The translations under genes were made by a program, and so were the position numbers. A DNA stretch of 64,000 bases, from the NCBI GenBank assembly GCA_029212785.1, contig JARGOG010000021.1:1-64000 (forward strand), read 5' to 3'. Shown one piece after another: positions 45,209 to 53,892 of this stretch; position 1 is the stretch's first letter; the number at the start of each line of letters is the position of its first letter. This DNA comes from Thalassobaculaceae bacterium. Its GTDB lineage: Bacteria; Pseudomonadota; Alphaproteobacteria; Thalassobaculales; Thalassobaculaceae. Under the pieces are notes generated by a model that did not search any database, was not told the DNA's origin, and was given only the letters and a program-made list of their open reading frames with translations.

Positions 45209-46542
45209 GTGCCAGCGAAACCACCACGGCGCGGGTCGTGGCACCGGACACCGAACCGGCCTGGAAGCGGGTGGCGGACGACCAGATGCGCCGTGGCGCG
45301 TTCACCCGCACCCTGCCGATGTGGGTCGGCGCCTTCGCACTGCTCATGGTGATGCCGCTGCTGTTCCCGTCGGCGGTCGGCGTGACGATCATGAACCAGA
45401 TGGGCATCTCGATCGTCTTCGCCCTGAGCTACAACATGCTGCTCGGCCAGGGCGGCATGCTGTCCTTCGGCCACGCCGTCTATTTCGGTCTGGGCGGCTT
45501 CCTGTCGGTCCATGTCATGAACTATGTCGAGTATGACGGTTGGTGGCTGCCGCTGCCGCTGTTGCCCTTCCTCGGCGGACTGTTCGGTCTCGCCTTCGCG
45601 ATTCCGATCGCCGGATTCTCCACCCGGCGCGCCGGCACGGTCTTCGCCATGATCTCGCTCGGCGTCGGCGAACTGGTGGCGGCCTGTTCGATTATCTTCG
45701 TCGCCTTCTTCGGCGGCGAGGAGGGGGTGAGCGGCGACCGCACCATGGGGCCGCCGGTTTTCGGGTCCGAGTTTCTGAGCGAGGTCGAGGTCTATTACCT
45801 GACCGCGGTCATCGTGCTGATCTCGGCCTTGTTCATGTATCTGTTCTCTCGAACCCCGGCGGGCCGCATGGCAAACGCCGTGCGCGACAATGAGGAGCGG
45901 GCCGAGTTCGTCGGGTACAGCCAGCGCTATGTCCGCTTCGTCTCGTTCTGCGCGGCGGGATTCTTCGCCGGCGTGGCGGGCGGGCTGTTCGCCATCAACT
46001 ACGAGATCCTAACTGAGGAGAACCTGAATCTGGTGACCTCTGGCTGGGTGTTGTTGATGGCCTTCATCGGCGGGGTCGGCTTCTTCATCGGCCCGATCGT
46101 CGGCGCCATTCTGCTCACGTTGCTGCAGACCGTGCTCTCCAACCACACCGAACTCTGGCAGCTCTATGTCGGCATCCTGTTCGTGCTGACGGTGATGTAC
46201 GCGCCGCGCGGTCTTACCGGTCTGGTTATGATGCACGGCCCGGCCCTGCGGGCGGGGCGGCTGGGGATGTTGGCCGTGCCCTATGCTATTGCCGTCGTGC
46301 CGCTGCTGGCCCTGCTGGCGGGGACGGCCTTGCTTCTGGAAATGGGCCACACCGCCAACCAGAGTGTCGTCGGCGAGAGCGAGGCCCATGTCTTCGGCCT
46401 GACCCTCGACGTCACCACCGCCCTGCCCTGGGTCGTCGCGGCGGTCCTGGCGGTCGGCGGTGGCTATGGCCTGTACCGCATCGCCCAGTATCTGCGCGAC
46501 GCGTTTGCCCAGGCCACCGGCCCGGCGGGAGGCCACCAATGA
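45205..46542 (+). CDS. livM: Branched-chain amino acid type ABC transporter permease (LivM), long C-terminus
   Basis: 445 residues. The LivM core is clear: MGISIVFALSYNMLLGQGGMLSFGHAVYFGLGGF, FAMISLGVGELVAACSIIF, FSRTPAGRMANAVRDNEERAEFVGYS and LLMAFIGGVGFFIGPIVGAILL. Most LivM proteins end soon after, but here about 95 more residues follow with two further hydrophobic stretches (LGMLAVPYAIAVVPLLALLAGTALL and WVVAAVLAVGGGYGLYRIAQYL). It overlaps the permease upstream and the ATPase downstream by 4 bases each. Confidence 0.92.
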   Translation: MSASETTTARVVAPDTEPAWKRVADDQMRRGAFTRTLPMWVGAFALLMVMPLLFPSAVGVTIMNQMGISIVFALSYNMLLGQGGMLSFGHAVYFGLGGFLSVHVMNYVEYDGWWLPLPLLPFLGGLFGLAFAIPIAGFSTRRAGTVFAMISLGVGELVAACSIIFVAFFGGEEGVSGDRTMGPPVFGSEFLSEVEVYYLTAVIVLISALFMYLFSRTPAGRMANAVRDNEERAEFVGYSQRYVRFVSFCAAGFFAGVAGGLFAINYEILTEENLNLVTSGWVLLMAFIGGVGFFIGPIVGAILLTLLQTVLSNHTELWQLYVGILFVLTVMYAPRGLTGLVMMHGPALRAGRLGMLAVPYAIAVVPLLALLAGTALLLEMGHTANQSVVGESEAHVFGLTLDVTTALPWVVAAVLAVGGGYGLYRIAQYLRDAFAQATGPAGGHQ

Positions 46543-47306
46543 CCGCGGCTCTTCAGATGCAGGGTGTGCGCAAGAACTTCGGGCCGACCGAAATCATCCG
46601 GGGCATCGACCTGGAGATCCGCGCCGGTGAACGCCACGCCATCATCGGACCGAACGGGGCCGGCAAGTCGACCCTGTTCCACCTGATCAGCGGCAAGTAT
46701 TCCAAGACCGCCGGCCGGATCCTGCTGAACGGCACCGAGGTTACAGAGCTGCAGCCCTACCAGATCAACCGCATGGGGCTCAGCCGGTCGTTTCAGATCA
46801 CCAATATCTTTCCGCGCCTCAGCGTGTTCGAGAACGTGCGCTGCGGCCTGCTCTGGTCGATGGACTACCGCAACAGCTTCTGGCGCCTGGTCGATACCGA
46901 ACGCGCCCTGAACGAACGGGCGGCCCAGATCCTCGACCAGATCGGCCTGCTGGACCGCTGTGATCTGCCGGCCGGCGTTCTGGCCTATGCCGAGCAGCGG
47001 GCGCTGGAGATCGGCATCACCATCGCCGGCGGCGCCGACGTGATCATGCTGGACGAGCCGACCGCCGGGATGAGCCACAGCGAGACCGAGGGCGTGGTCG
47101 ACCTGATCCGCCGGGTGACCGAAGGGCGGACCCTGGTCATGGTCGAGCACGACATGGGGGTGGTGTTCAACCTCGCCGACCGGATCTCGGTCCTGGTTTA
47201 CGGCGAGATCATCGCGACCGGTTCGCCGGAGGAGGTCCGCGCCAGCAAGGCGGTGCAGGAAGCCTATCTCGGCACGGTGCAGGAGTCCGGCGAGGAGGTG
47301 CTCTGA
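46539..47306 (+). CDS. livG: ABC transporter ATPase LivG with degenerate signature motif
   Basis: 255-residue ATPase. Walker A IIGPNGAGKST (about residues 36-45), Walker B VIMLDEPTAG with catalytic Glu173, and H-loop His204 (MVEHDMG) are intact. The family-typical LivG segment LSRSFQITNIFPRLSVFENVRCG is present. The ABC signature, normally LSYGEQ in LivG proteins, reads LAYAEQ (residues 148-153): both Ser and Gly are replaced by Ala. Acts as heterodimer with LivF, encoded directly downstream (1-base overlap). Confidence 0.93.
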   Translation: MTAALQMQGVRKNFGPTEIIRGIDLEIRAGERHAIIGPNGAGKSTLFHLISGKYSKTAGRILLNGTEVTELQPYQINRMGLSRSFQITNIFPRLSVFENVRCGLLWSMDYRNSFWRLVDTERALNERAAQILDQIGLLDRCDLPAGVLAYAEQRALEIGITIAGGADVIMLDEPTAGMSHSETEGVVDLIRRVTEGRTLVMVEHDMGVVFNLADRISVLVYGEIIATGSPEEVRASKAVQEAYLGTVQESGEEVL

Positions 47307-48007
47307 TGCTCCAGGTCAACGACCTTCACGCCTATTACGGCAAGAGCCACATCCTGCAGGGCGTCAGTTTCGAGGTCGGCGAGGGTGAGATCGTTAGCCT
47401 GCTCGGACGCAACGGGGTGGGGCGCAGCACGACCTGCAAGGCGATCATGGGCGAGGTCCCGCCGGTCGGCTCGATCCGCCTGCGCGGACAGGAGATCGTC
47501 GGGCTGAAGCCGCATCAGGTCGCCCATCTCGGCATCGGCTACGTGCCGGAGAACCGGGACATCTTCCCGACCCTGACCGTGCGGCAGAACCTGATCCTGG
47601 GCATGAAGTCGGGCCGGGCGCGGCCCGACGACCGCTGGTCGATCGACGACATGTTCGATCTGTTCTCCAACCTGGCGGAGCGGGCCGACGTCGTGGCGGG
47701 CGCGCTGTCCGGCGGCGAGCAGCAGATGCTGACCATGTGCCGCACGCTGATGGGCGACCCGGATCTGGTGATGGTCGACGAGCCGACCGAAGGGCTCAGC
47801 CCGCAGATGGTCGAGAAGGTCGCCGGCCTGCTGGAGGAGATAGCCCGTCGCGGGATCTCCATCCTGCTGGTCGAGCAGAAGCTGACCATCGCGCTGAAGA
47901 TCTCGCACCGCCTGCTGGTGATGGGGCACGGCCATCTGGTGTTCGAAGGAACCCCGACCGACTTTGCCGCGAACGATCAGGTCCGTCGGGAATGGCTGGA
48001 GGTCTAG
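47306..48007 (+). CDS. livF: ABC transporter ATPase LivF with Arg in Walker A
   Basis: 233-residue ATPase. The signature LSGGEQQMLTMCRTLM (residues 134-149) and Walker B LVMVDEPTEGLSP with Glu159 are normal. Walker A reads LLGRNGVGRSTTCKAIMG: residue 40 is Arg where the phosphate-binding Lys is expected. At the H-loop the sequence is LLVEQKLT, with Gln191, as is usual for LivF. Last gene of the operon. The next gene is convergent, 7 bases away. Confidence 0.93.
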   Translation: MLQVNDLHAYYGKSHILQGVSFEVGEGEIVSLLGRNGVGRSTTCKAIMGEVPPVGSIRLRGQEIVGLKPHQVAHLGIGYVPENRDIFPTLTVRQNLILGMKSGRARPDDRWSIDDMFDLFSNLAERADVVAGALSGGEQQMLTMCRTLMGDPDLVMVDEPTEGLSPQMVEKVAGLLEEIARRGISILLVEQKLTIALKISHRLLVMGHGHLVFEGTPTDFAANDQVRREWLEV

Positions 48008-48014
48008 GGCGGGA

Positions 48015-48326
48015 TCAGTTGCTCGCCGACCGTCGGATGACCGTGACATATCCGGCCTGAATCGCCTGATAATAGCCCGACGCACAGAGGGCGGTGACGG
48101 CCTTTTCGCCCCGGGTCATCGCCTCGCGCAGGTCTCCCAGTGCGGCCCGCTTGCTCGCGGCGCCGACATAGGAGCGGCTGTCCGGATCGCGGCCGATCCG
48201 CTCTGACAGATCACCCTTGTAGCAGTATCCCATCAGCGCCTCGTAATAGGCCGGACCAGCGCCGGAAGCGGCGGCGGTGTGGCTGAACGTAAGGAATCCA
48301 ATAGCGATGAGCGCGGGCAGGCGCAT
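48015..48326 (-). CDS. Small secreted protein of unknown function
   Basis: 103 residues with an N-terminal signal peptide (LPALIAIGFLTFSHTAAASG) and a short mature part containing three Cys (MGYCYKGDL, VTALCASGYY and none elsewhere in the second half), an even number in the mature region being compatible with one disulfide. The tail is GYVTVIRRSASN. No family recognised. I chose the ATG at 48326 since it puts the signal peptide first; another ATG lies 12 bases upstream. AT-rich sequence (48360-48440) separates it from the manC gene and may hold its promoter. Confidence 0.65.
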   Translation of the reverse strand: MRLPALIAIGFLTFSHTAAASGAGPAYYEALMGYCYKGDLSERIGRDPDSRSYVGAASKRAALGDLREAMTRGEKAVTALCASGYYQAIQAGYVTVIRRSASN

Positions 48327-48442
48327 GGTGCGGCACACAGGGTTTGGTGGTCACGGCAGGTGGGACACCAAAGATATCGCGGAGTGTATTAATTTTTGAA
48401 TAAAATTTTCCGAAGCTTTGAGGCTATTTCAATGAGATTCCT

Positions 48443-49891
48443 TCATCCGATCGAGTCGTCGTCGCCTCGACCGTAGACGTCATCCAGGCGTTCGATATCC
48501 GCTTCCGACAGATGGCCGCCCGATTGCACCTCAATGATGGCAGCGGGTGCAGCGGTCGCGTTCTCCAGCCGGTGGACCCAGCCGAGCGGGATGTCGATGG
48601 ATTGATGGGGCGACAGGTCGACGACCTCCAGGGCATCGACCGTGGGCCCGAGCGTCACCCGGGCCTCGCCCTCGATGACGATCCAATGCTCGGCGCGGTG
48701 GGCATGGGTTTGCAGGGAAAGCCGCCCGCCGGGTTTGATGCGGATCTGTTTCACCAGAAACCCGTCGCCGATGTCGAGATTGCGATAGGAGCCCCAAGGG
48801 CGGTGGACGTCAGCATGACCGTCGACCTCGTCGCGCCCTTCCTTCCGTAGCTGGGCGACCAGGGCACGCACCTCTTGTGCCCGATCCCGTTTGGCGACGA
48901 GCACTGCATCGGCCGTGGCCACCACAACGGTGTCTTCGAGGCCGAGAGTGGCAACCAGCGGACCGGTCGAGATCGCCAGCGTGTCGGAGCAGTCCATATG
49001 CCGAACCAGCCCCGACGCGGCATTGCCCCGGCCATCGCGGCCGAGCGCGTCGGCCAGTGAATCGAAGGATCCGATGTCGCTCCACCCCGGATCGCAGGCG
49101 ATGACGCTGGCGGTATCCGTACGTTCCATGATCGCGTAGTCGATCGACACCGACGGTGAACGGGCGAAGGCGTCCGCGTCGAGCCGCAGGAAGTCGAGAT
49201 CCGCGCGCGCGGCGGCCAAGGCGGCCCGGCCGGCGGCCAGAACTTCCGGCACGAACTTCGCCGCCTCCGCCTGAAGCGTCGTGGCGGCGGCCAGGAAATT
49301 TCCCGAGTTCCACAGATAGCGTCCAGCGGCGAGGTAACCGCGTGCGGTCTCCGGATCCGGCTTTTCCACGAAGCGCTCGACGGTCCGTGCGCCCGCGGTG
49401 TCCGGCGTGCCTGCGAGAATATAGCCATAGGACGTCTCCGGCCGGTCCGGCGTGATCCCGAAGGTGACGATACGGCCCGCCTTCGCCGAGGGCAGGGCCG
49501 CCCGGACGGCATCGAGGAACGCCTCGGGCCGGGTCATCGCATGATCCGCCGCCAGCAGCAGAAGCACGGCTTCGGGATCTCGGGCGGCGAGGTGGAGGGC
49601 GGCGGTCACCGCGGCGGGTGCCGAATTCCGGGCGACCGGCTCGAGCAGGATCGCCGCCGGCTCGATCCCGATCGCGCGGAGTTGCTCGGCGACGATGAAG
49701 CGGTGGTCGGCGTTGGTGACGATGACAGGTGGGGCGAACAACACCGGATCCGACACCCGAAGGGCCGTGGTCTGCAGCAGCGAGTGTTCGCCCAGCAGGG
49801 TGAGGAACTGCTTGGGGAAGGCGCTACGGGATAGGGGCCAGAGCCGGGTGCCGGCCCCGCCCGACAGTAGGACGGGATGGATCTTGGTCAT
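48443..49891 (-). CDS. manC: Mannose-1-phosphate guanylyltransferase / mannose-6-phosphate isomerase
   Basis: 482-residue bifunctional type II PMI/GMP enzyme supplying GDP-mannose for exopolysaccharide or LPS. The N-terminal pyrophosphorylase motif is LLSGGAGTRLWPLSRSAFPKQF; the sugar-binding FVEKPDPETARGY is intact. The C-terminal cupin (PWGSYRNLDIGDGFLVKQIRIKPGGRLSLQTHAHRAEHWIVIEGEARV) carries the metal-binding His residues and the isomerase activity. An upstream in-frame extension to 50197 is a shadow of gmhB; the ATG at 49891 overlaps the gmhB stop by 4 bases. Confidence 0.95.
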   Translation of the reverse strand: MTKIHPVLLSGGAGTRLWPLSRSAFPKQFLTLLGEHSLLQTTALRVSDPVLFAPPVIVTNADHRFIVAEQLRAIGIEPAAILLEPVARNSAPAAVTAALHLAARDPEAVLLLLAADHAMTRPEAFLDAVRAALPSAKAGRIVTFGITPDRPETSYGYILAGTPDTAGARTVERFVEKPDPETARGYLAAGRYLWNSGNFLAAATTLQAEAAKFVPEVLAAGRAALAAARADLDFLRLDADAFARSPSVSIDYAIMERTDTASVIACDPGWSDIGSFDSLADALGRDGRGNAASGLVRHMDCSDTLAISTGPLVATLGLEDTVVVATADAVLVAKRDRAQEVRALVAQLRKEGRDEVDGHADVHRPWGSYRNLDIGDGFLVKQIRIKPGGRLSLQTHAHRAEHWIVIEGEARVTLGPTVDALEVVDLSPHQSIDIPLGWVHRLENATAAPAAIIEVQSGGHLSEADIERLDDVYGRGDDDSIG

Positions 49892-50460
49892 GGGGTCGCC
49901 CCGGACTGCGCGTGGAGGATGTCGGCGATGAAGGTATCGAGGTTGCCGCCGGCAAACAGGTGACCGGGGATCCCCGCCGCTTCGGCGGCCTGGATGTCTG
50001 TGGCGCGATCGCCGACCATGAAGGACGCGCCGGAATCCACCGGCCAGGTCGCCATCAGGTCGAGCAGCATGCCCGGCGCCGGCTTGCGCCAGGACGCCTT
50101 GTCCGCGAACCGCTCCGTCTGATGCTCCGGGTGGAACGGGCTGTAGCGCCAGTCGTCGATCCGGGCCCCGAACTGGCGAAGCGTGTCGCCCATCCATCGG
50201 TGCAGGGTCTCCACGTCTTCCGTCTTGTACAGGCCGCGGGCGATGCCGGACTGGTTGGTGACGACGAACACCCGATAGCCGGCCGCGTTCAGCCTGGCGA
50301 CGGCCGCGGCCGCGCCATCTACCCAGCGGATCTGGTCGGCCCGATGGGCATAGCCGGTGTCGATATTGAGAACACCGTCTCGGTCCAGAAAGGCGGCCGG
50401 GCAGGGCGCCGTTCCCATACCGGCCGATGTCTGGTCTCCGGAATTTTCGCGGGGCGGCAT
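49888..50460 (-). CDS. HAD-IIIA phosphatase, GmhB-like
   Basis: 190 residues. Catalytic motif I FLDRDGVLNIDTGYAHRAD, motif II VTNQSGIARGLY and motif III/IV WRKPAPGMLLDL and FMVGDRATDIQAAEAAGI. It matches D-glycero-D-manno-heptose-1,7-bisphosphate phosphatases, but the zinc-binding Cys residues of classical GmhB are absent (the loop reads SPFHPEHQTERFADKASW), as in a known zinc-less branch. It heads a two-gene operon with manC, so nucleotide-sugar synthesis for the cell surface is the likely context. Confidence 0.85.
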   Translation of the reverse strand: MPPRENSGDQTSAGMGTAPCPAAFLDRDGVLNIDTGYAHRADQIRWVDGAAAAVARLNAAGYRVFVVTNQSGIARGLYKTEDVETLHRWMGDTLRQFGARIDDWRYSPFHPEHQTERFADKASWRKPAPGMLLDLMATWPVDSGASFMVGDRATDIQAAEAAGIPGHLFAGGNLDTFIADILHAQSGATP

Positions 50461-50608
50461 GCGGGAAATCCGATTCGTTTCGATGGTGCCTCTATAGGCC
50501 TTGCGATGGTGAGAGGCGACTCGCGATGGCGCAACGAGTCGCAGTCCGGCCTCTGATCGTCTGCACGTTATTCAAGTAAATATTATCCCTTAATTCGGGC
50601 TATCAGGG

Positions 50609-51427
50609 ATGGGGACCGAAATGATGACCACGATACCTTATAAGAACCGGCTGCTGCCCAGCGTTGGATCCCTCGCCGTGCCGGAGAAGGAACTGTTCGC
50701 TGAATATTTTCTGCGATTGAACACCCAGTTCAAGCAGTACGGCCTGGAAATGGCGGTTCATGACGATATGGCGGCCTTCGATCGCGTATGCCGGGAAACC
50801 GGCAAGTTTCTGCCGAACGCCTTCAATCCGGCTGCCGTCTCGTTTCCGCGGGGGCACGCGATCTGGATGAGCGTGCACGACGAGACCTCCGAGCGGATCG
50901 CGACCTTCGCCATCCGTCTGTTCGATCTTGGGCAGCGCACGCTCGGCGACTGGCTGTCGACGCTTTCGTTCTTCTATGCGGCGCCGGCCCGCGACATGGC
51001 GAGCGGCGAGCGTTTCATCATGAGCGAGGAGGCGGATGCCTATGCCAGTGCGGTGCGGCGGCGCTGCACCTATATCGGGGGCCTGTGGCTGGCGCCGGCC
51101 TGGCGCGGCCGGACCGTTCTGGCCGAAGTGCTGACGACGGCCGGATGCGCGCTGGCGCTGGCGCGATGGGACGCGGCCCCGATGGTGTCGATCGCCGAGG
51201 ACGAGGTCTACGCCAAGAACGCCTCGAAATACCGCTTCGATGAGGCGCATCCGGGTGTCAGGTGGTTGCGCCCTCACAAACCGGAGCGCAATCGGATGTG
51301 GCTTCTCGGCCGGACGCGCCGCGCCGTGGTTGCCGATGTGGCGCATTTCGTCGAGATGCCGGATGAACACGCGCTGGTCGCGGCCGAGGCGACCGCGCCG
51401 AAGGCGGCAGGCAGATCGGGAGGGTGA
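50609..51427 (+). CDS. GNAT-like protein of unknown function
   Basis: 272-residue cytosolic protein. The middle section YIGGLWLAPAWRGRTVLAEVLTTAGCALALARWDAAPMVSIAEDE resembles a GNAT acetyltransferase core: a strand, an arginine/glycine-rich pyrophosphate loop (PAWRGR) and a helix. The first 100 residues (PEKELFAEYFLRLNTQFKQYG) and the last 50 show nothing recognised. An ATG at 50621 is an alternative start. AT-rich DNA upstream (50565-50590) probably holds its promoter. Acetyl acceptor unknown; weak assignment. Confidence 0.55.
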   Translation: MGTEMMTTIPYKNRLLPSVGSLAVPEKELFAEYFLRLNTQFKQYGLEMAVHDDMAAFDRVCRETGKFLPNAFNPAAVSFPRGHAIWMSVHDETSERIATFAIRLFDLGQRTLGDWLSTLSFFYAAPARDMASGERFIMSEEADAYASAVRRRCTYIGGLWLAPAWRGRTVLAEVLTTAGCALALARWDAAPMVSIAEDEVYAKNASKYRFDEAHPGVRWLRPHKPERNRMWLLGRTRRAVVADVAHFVEMPDEHALVAAEATAPKAAGRSGG

Positions 51428-51460
51428 CCCGAACGCTCCATCCGATCCGGTGCCGCCGGA

Positions 51461-52771
51461 TCAGATGGGGGCGGCCAGTTCCAACTCGCAGGTGGAGAGC
51501 AAGGCATTGATCCGGTCGGTTCCGTCGACGCGCTGGAACAACGGTACCGTCAGCCGCGACCATTGGATGGCCTGCAGGCCATCGCTGCCGAGGACCACGC
51601 CGTTGCAGCGGTGCAAGATCGGCTCGCGGCGTTGCTGGACCGATTTCAGGTCACGCTGGACGCTGAGGCCGAGGCCACGATCGGGGACGTCGATCAGGCG
51701 CGATCCCTCCATGCCGCGATGTACCCGGTCGTCCCAGATGTTGATCTGGCCGGGCGCGTAGCGGGCGATCCGCATGTCGTCGTTCTCGTCGATCACCAGC
51801 AGTTTGGTGCGGGCCTGGAAAACACCCAGCCGTTCCAGGTCGCGTAGGATCGTATCGCTCTGACAGGCGTTGGCCTGCTCGTCCTGCCAGCGCTTGAGGG
51901 TGACCGCGAAGAGATGGTCCTCGGCCCAGCCGGTACTCGAGGCCAGGACCTGATGGATCGGGACTTCGACGCTGTCGACCATCGCCAGCGGTTCGTCATT
52001 GGCGGCGATCCGGCACAGGGCGCGCAGCCGGTCGGCCAGTTCCACCGGTCGGCCCTTCTCGCGGATCCAGGCGGTGCCGTCCCACCAGGCGAAGGTCACC
52101 TCGCCCGGCAGCATCGACCAGATGCCGCACAGGGCGACCAACTGGTTCAACGACTCCCGGCGCACCGCGGCCGGGTCGAGGGCGATGAGATCGGGCACCG
52201 AGGTGTGGAACGATTGGCCGTGCAGGCTCCAGTTACGTTTGACGCCGACCCATCCGAGGGTGCGCAGCGCAAAGCTCACCATCTCCGGCGTGGGCTCGAC
52301 GAGGCGGCGGTCTCTCAGCGAGTCCGCTGTGTTCAGCGGAGCGAGCCACTCGGCCATGGCGAGGCTCCGGGCGAACCGTTCCTCGTCCACATGGGGCCGA
52401 TCTGCGTCCTCGCGCAGGATCGGCGAGGCCAGCGGGTAGCGCAGCGTGTCGGACAGGGCATAGGGCACCGGCAACGGGAACGCTTCCGCGCCCCAGACCG
52501 AGAATTCGTCCTCGTCCCGGCGCTGGCGCGTAACCCGGTCCAGATACCGGCAGGCGCTTTCGGGTTCGAGAAAGGCGATATCGACAGGTTCGGCGTCGCA
52601 GTCGAGCAGCACGAGTTCGATCATTCGGCGCGGGGCGCGTTCCTCCAGCGCCGACGGGAGGGCCTGGAGGGCCTGCTCGCAGACCTTGCTTGGGTTCAGT
52701 CGGACGACGGCCCGGGCCGGCTGGATGCCGACATCGACCCAGCCGAGATGGTGCAGCATGGTGTTGAGCAT
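51461..52771 (-). CDS. Uncharacterised protein with PAS_5-like C-terminus
   Basis: 436 residues from the Met at 52771 (MLNTMLHHLGWVDVGIQ). The frame stays open to a GTG at 52900, but that stretch is weakly coding. Repeated Leu/Arg-rich sequence with LRTLGWVGVKRNWSLHGQSFHTS mid-protein echoes the N-terminal LHHLGWVDVGIQ, so the protein may contain two related halves. The end (ARYAPGQINIWDDRV, SRLIDVPDRGLGLSVQRDLKSV) resembles the PAS_5-type pattern. No enzyme motif is visible. It converges on the GNAT-like gene. Confidence 0.55.
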   Translation of the reverse strand: MLNTMLHHLGWVDVGIQPARAVVRLNPSKVCEQALQALPSALEERAPRRMIELVLLDCDAEPVDIAFLEPESACRYLDRVTRQRRDEDEFSVWGAEAFPLPVPYALSDTLRYPLASPILREDADRPHVDEERFARSLAMAEWLAPLNTADSLRDRRLVEPTPEMVSFALRTLGWVGVKRNWSLHGQSFHTSVPDLIALDPAAVRRESLNQLVALCGIWSMLPGEVTFAWWDGTAWIREKGRPVELADRLRALCRIAANDEPLAMVDSVEVPIHQVLASSTGWAEDHLFAVTLKRWQDEQANACQSDTILRDLERLGVFQARTKLLVIDENDDMRIARYAPGQINIWDDRVHRGMEGSRLIDVPDRGLGLSVQRDLKSVQQRREPILHRCNGVVLGSDGLQAIQWSRLTVPLFQRVDGTDRINALLSTCELELAAPI

Positions 52772-53148
52772 GGCAGCTTCGCCGCCATTTCCATCAGAAT
52801 GGCGGTCTTCGCGTCCGCACTGGGTCAACCAGAACCCCTCGCCGACGCTATTTCCGACGTTCTCCCCCATGCCCACACGCCCCTGGACAGATTGCAGCAC
52901 AAAAACTGTCGCATGCGGACATCAACGCAAACAAGACCGATTCGCGTGAGAAAGGTCACATTTGTCAATGGTTGAAAAGATCAGGTGCATACTAGACGCA
53001 ATGTTGTGACGGTTTGTCACCGGACCTGATCAAGAATTCGGAGTCGACGCTGACTGTATACTGTCGGGGTCGGTTTCCCGATTGAATGTTGATCGAATGA
53101 TGCGTGGCCCTGCAGGCAGCACCGAAGCCGCCCGCAGGGCACAGAGTG
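52772..53148. other. Intergenic region with nested inverted repeats
   Basis: 377 bases between the start of the uncharacterised gene and the end of sodB. GATCAGGT (52979-52986) pairs with ACCTGATC (53024-53031), enclosing GTGAC-N5-GTCAC (53006-53020). A related half-site pair (GGTCACATTTGTCA) lies at 52954-52967. On the minus strand TTGACA lies near 52968. This looks like the control region of the leftward gene with two operator-like sites; no gene is visible. Confidence 0.4.
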
Positions 53149-53757
53149 TTAGGACGCGGCGCCGAAGATCTCGGCCACACGATCCCAGTTCACCAGGTCG
53201 TTGACGAACGCCTTGACGTAATCCGGGCGGGCGTTGCGGTAGTCGATGTAGTAGGAGTGCTCCCACACGTCGCAGCCGAGCAGGGCGGTGCCCTCGCCGG
53301 TGGCCAGCGGGTTCACGCCGTTGGCGGTCTTGGTGACGGCGAGCTTGCCGTCCTTGCCGAGGACCAGCCAGCACCAGCCGGAGCCGAACTGGGTGACGCC
53401 GGCCTGCACGAAGGCCTCCTTCATGGCATCGACGCTGCCGAAGTCGGAGACGATCTTCTTCTCCAGCTCACCCGGGATGGCGCCGCCGCCCTTCGGCTTC
53501 ATCCATTTCCAGAACTCGACATGGTTCCAGTGCTGGGCCGCGTTGTTGAACAGGCCACCGCCGGCGCCGCCGTTGTAGGAAGCCACGACGATTTCCTCGA
53601 GCGACTTGCCCTCGAGACCGCTGTCCTTCAGCAGATTGTTGCCGTTGGTGACATAGGCGTTGTGGTGCTTGTCGTGGTGGAACTCCAGGGTTTCCTTGGA
53701 CATGACCGGCGCCAGGGCGTCGTGCGGATACGGCAGATCGGGAAGTTCAAAGGCCAT
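53149..53757 (-). CDS. sodB: Iron superoxide dismutase
   Basis: 202-residue Fe-type superoxide dismutase, cytosolic. Metal ligands are in TLEFHHDKHHNAYV, NNAAQHWNHVEFW and the Asp/His of DVWEHSYYIDYRN. The Gln of AAQHWNH is characteristic of the iron type. ATG 53757 has GGAG upstream; in-frame sequence further up is leader. Located downstream of the DUF1932 gene in the same direction, but separated by 135 bases, so it probably has its own promoter near 53880. Confidence 0.95.
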   Translation of the reverse strand: MAFELPDLPYPHDALAPVMSKETLEFHHDKHHNAYVTNGNNLLKDSGLEGKSLEEIVVASYNGGAGGGLFNNAAQHWNHVEFWKWMKPKGGGAIPGELEKKIVSDFGSVDAMKEAFVQAGVTQFGSGWCWLVLGKDGKLAVTKTANGVNPLATGEGTALLGCDVWEHSYYIDYRNARPDYVKAFVNDLVNWDRVAEIFGAAS

Positions 53758-53892
53758 CGTGGCTCTCCTCTCGTGAAACTCGTGCCCGGCGGACAGGGGT
53801 CCGTCCGAGGGGCCGGTGCGCGGTATATCGGCAATGCGGATCCGCGTCTCTCCCGGCCGCATGTCACCATGTAATACCAAGAGATTTCTTGT

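Noticed and set aside
42867-48007. Assignment of the ABC operon as a urea transporter (urtABCDE) because a urease is in the window
   Set aside because: The urease operon is 28 kb away and the binding protein and ATPases show LivK/LivF/LivG features, not clear Urt features.
49892-50197. N-terminal extension of ManC to 50197
   Set aside because: Arg/Gly-rich shadow of gmhB; the pyrophosphorylase motif begins at the 49891 start.
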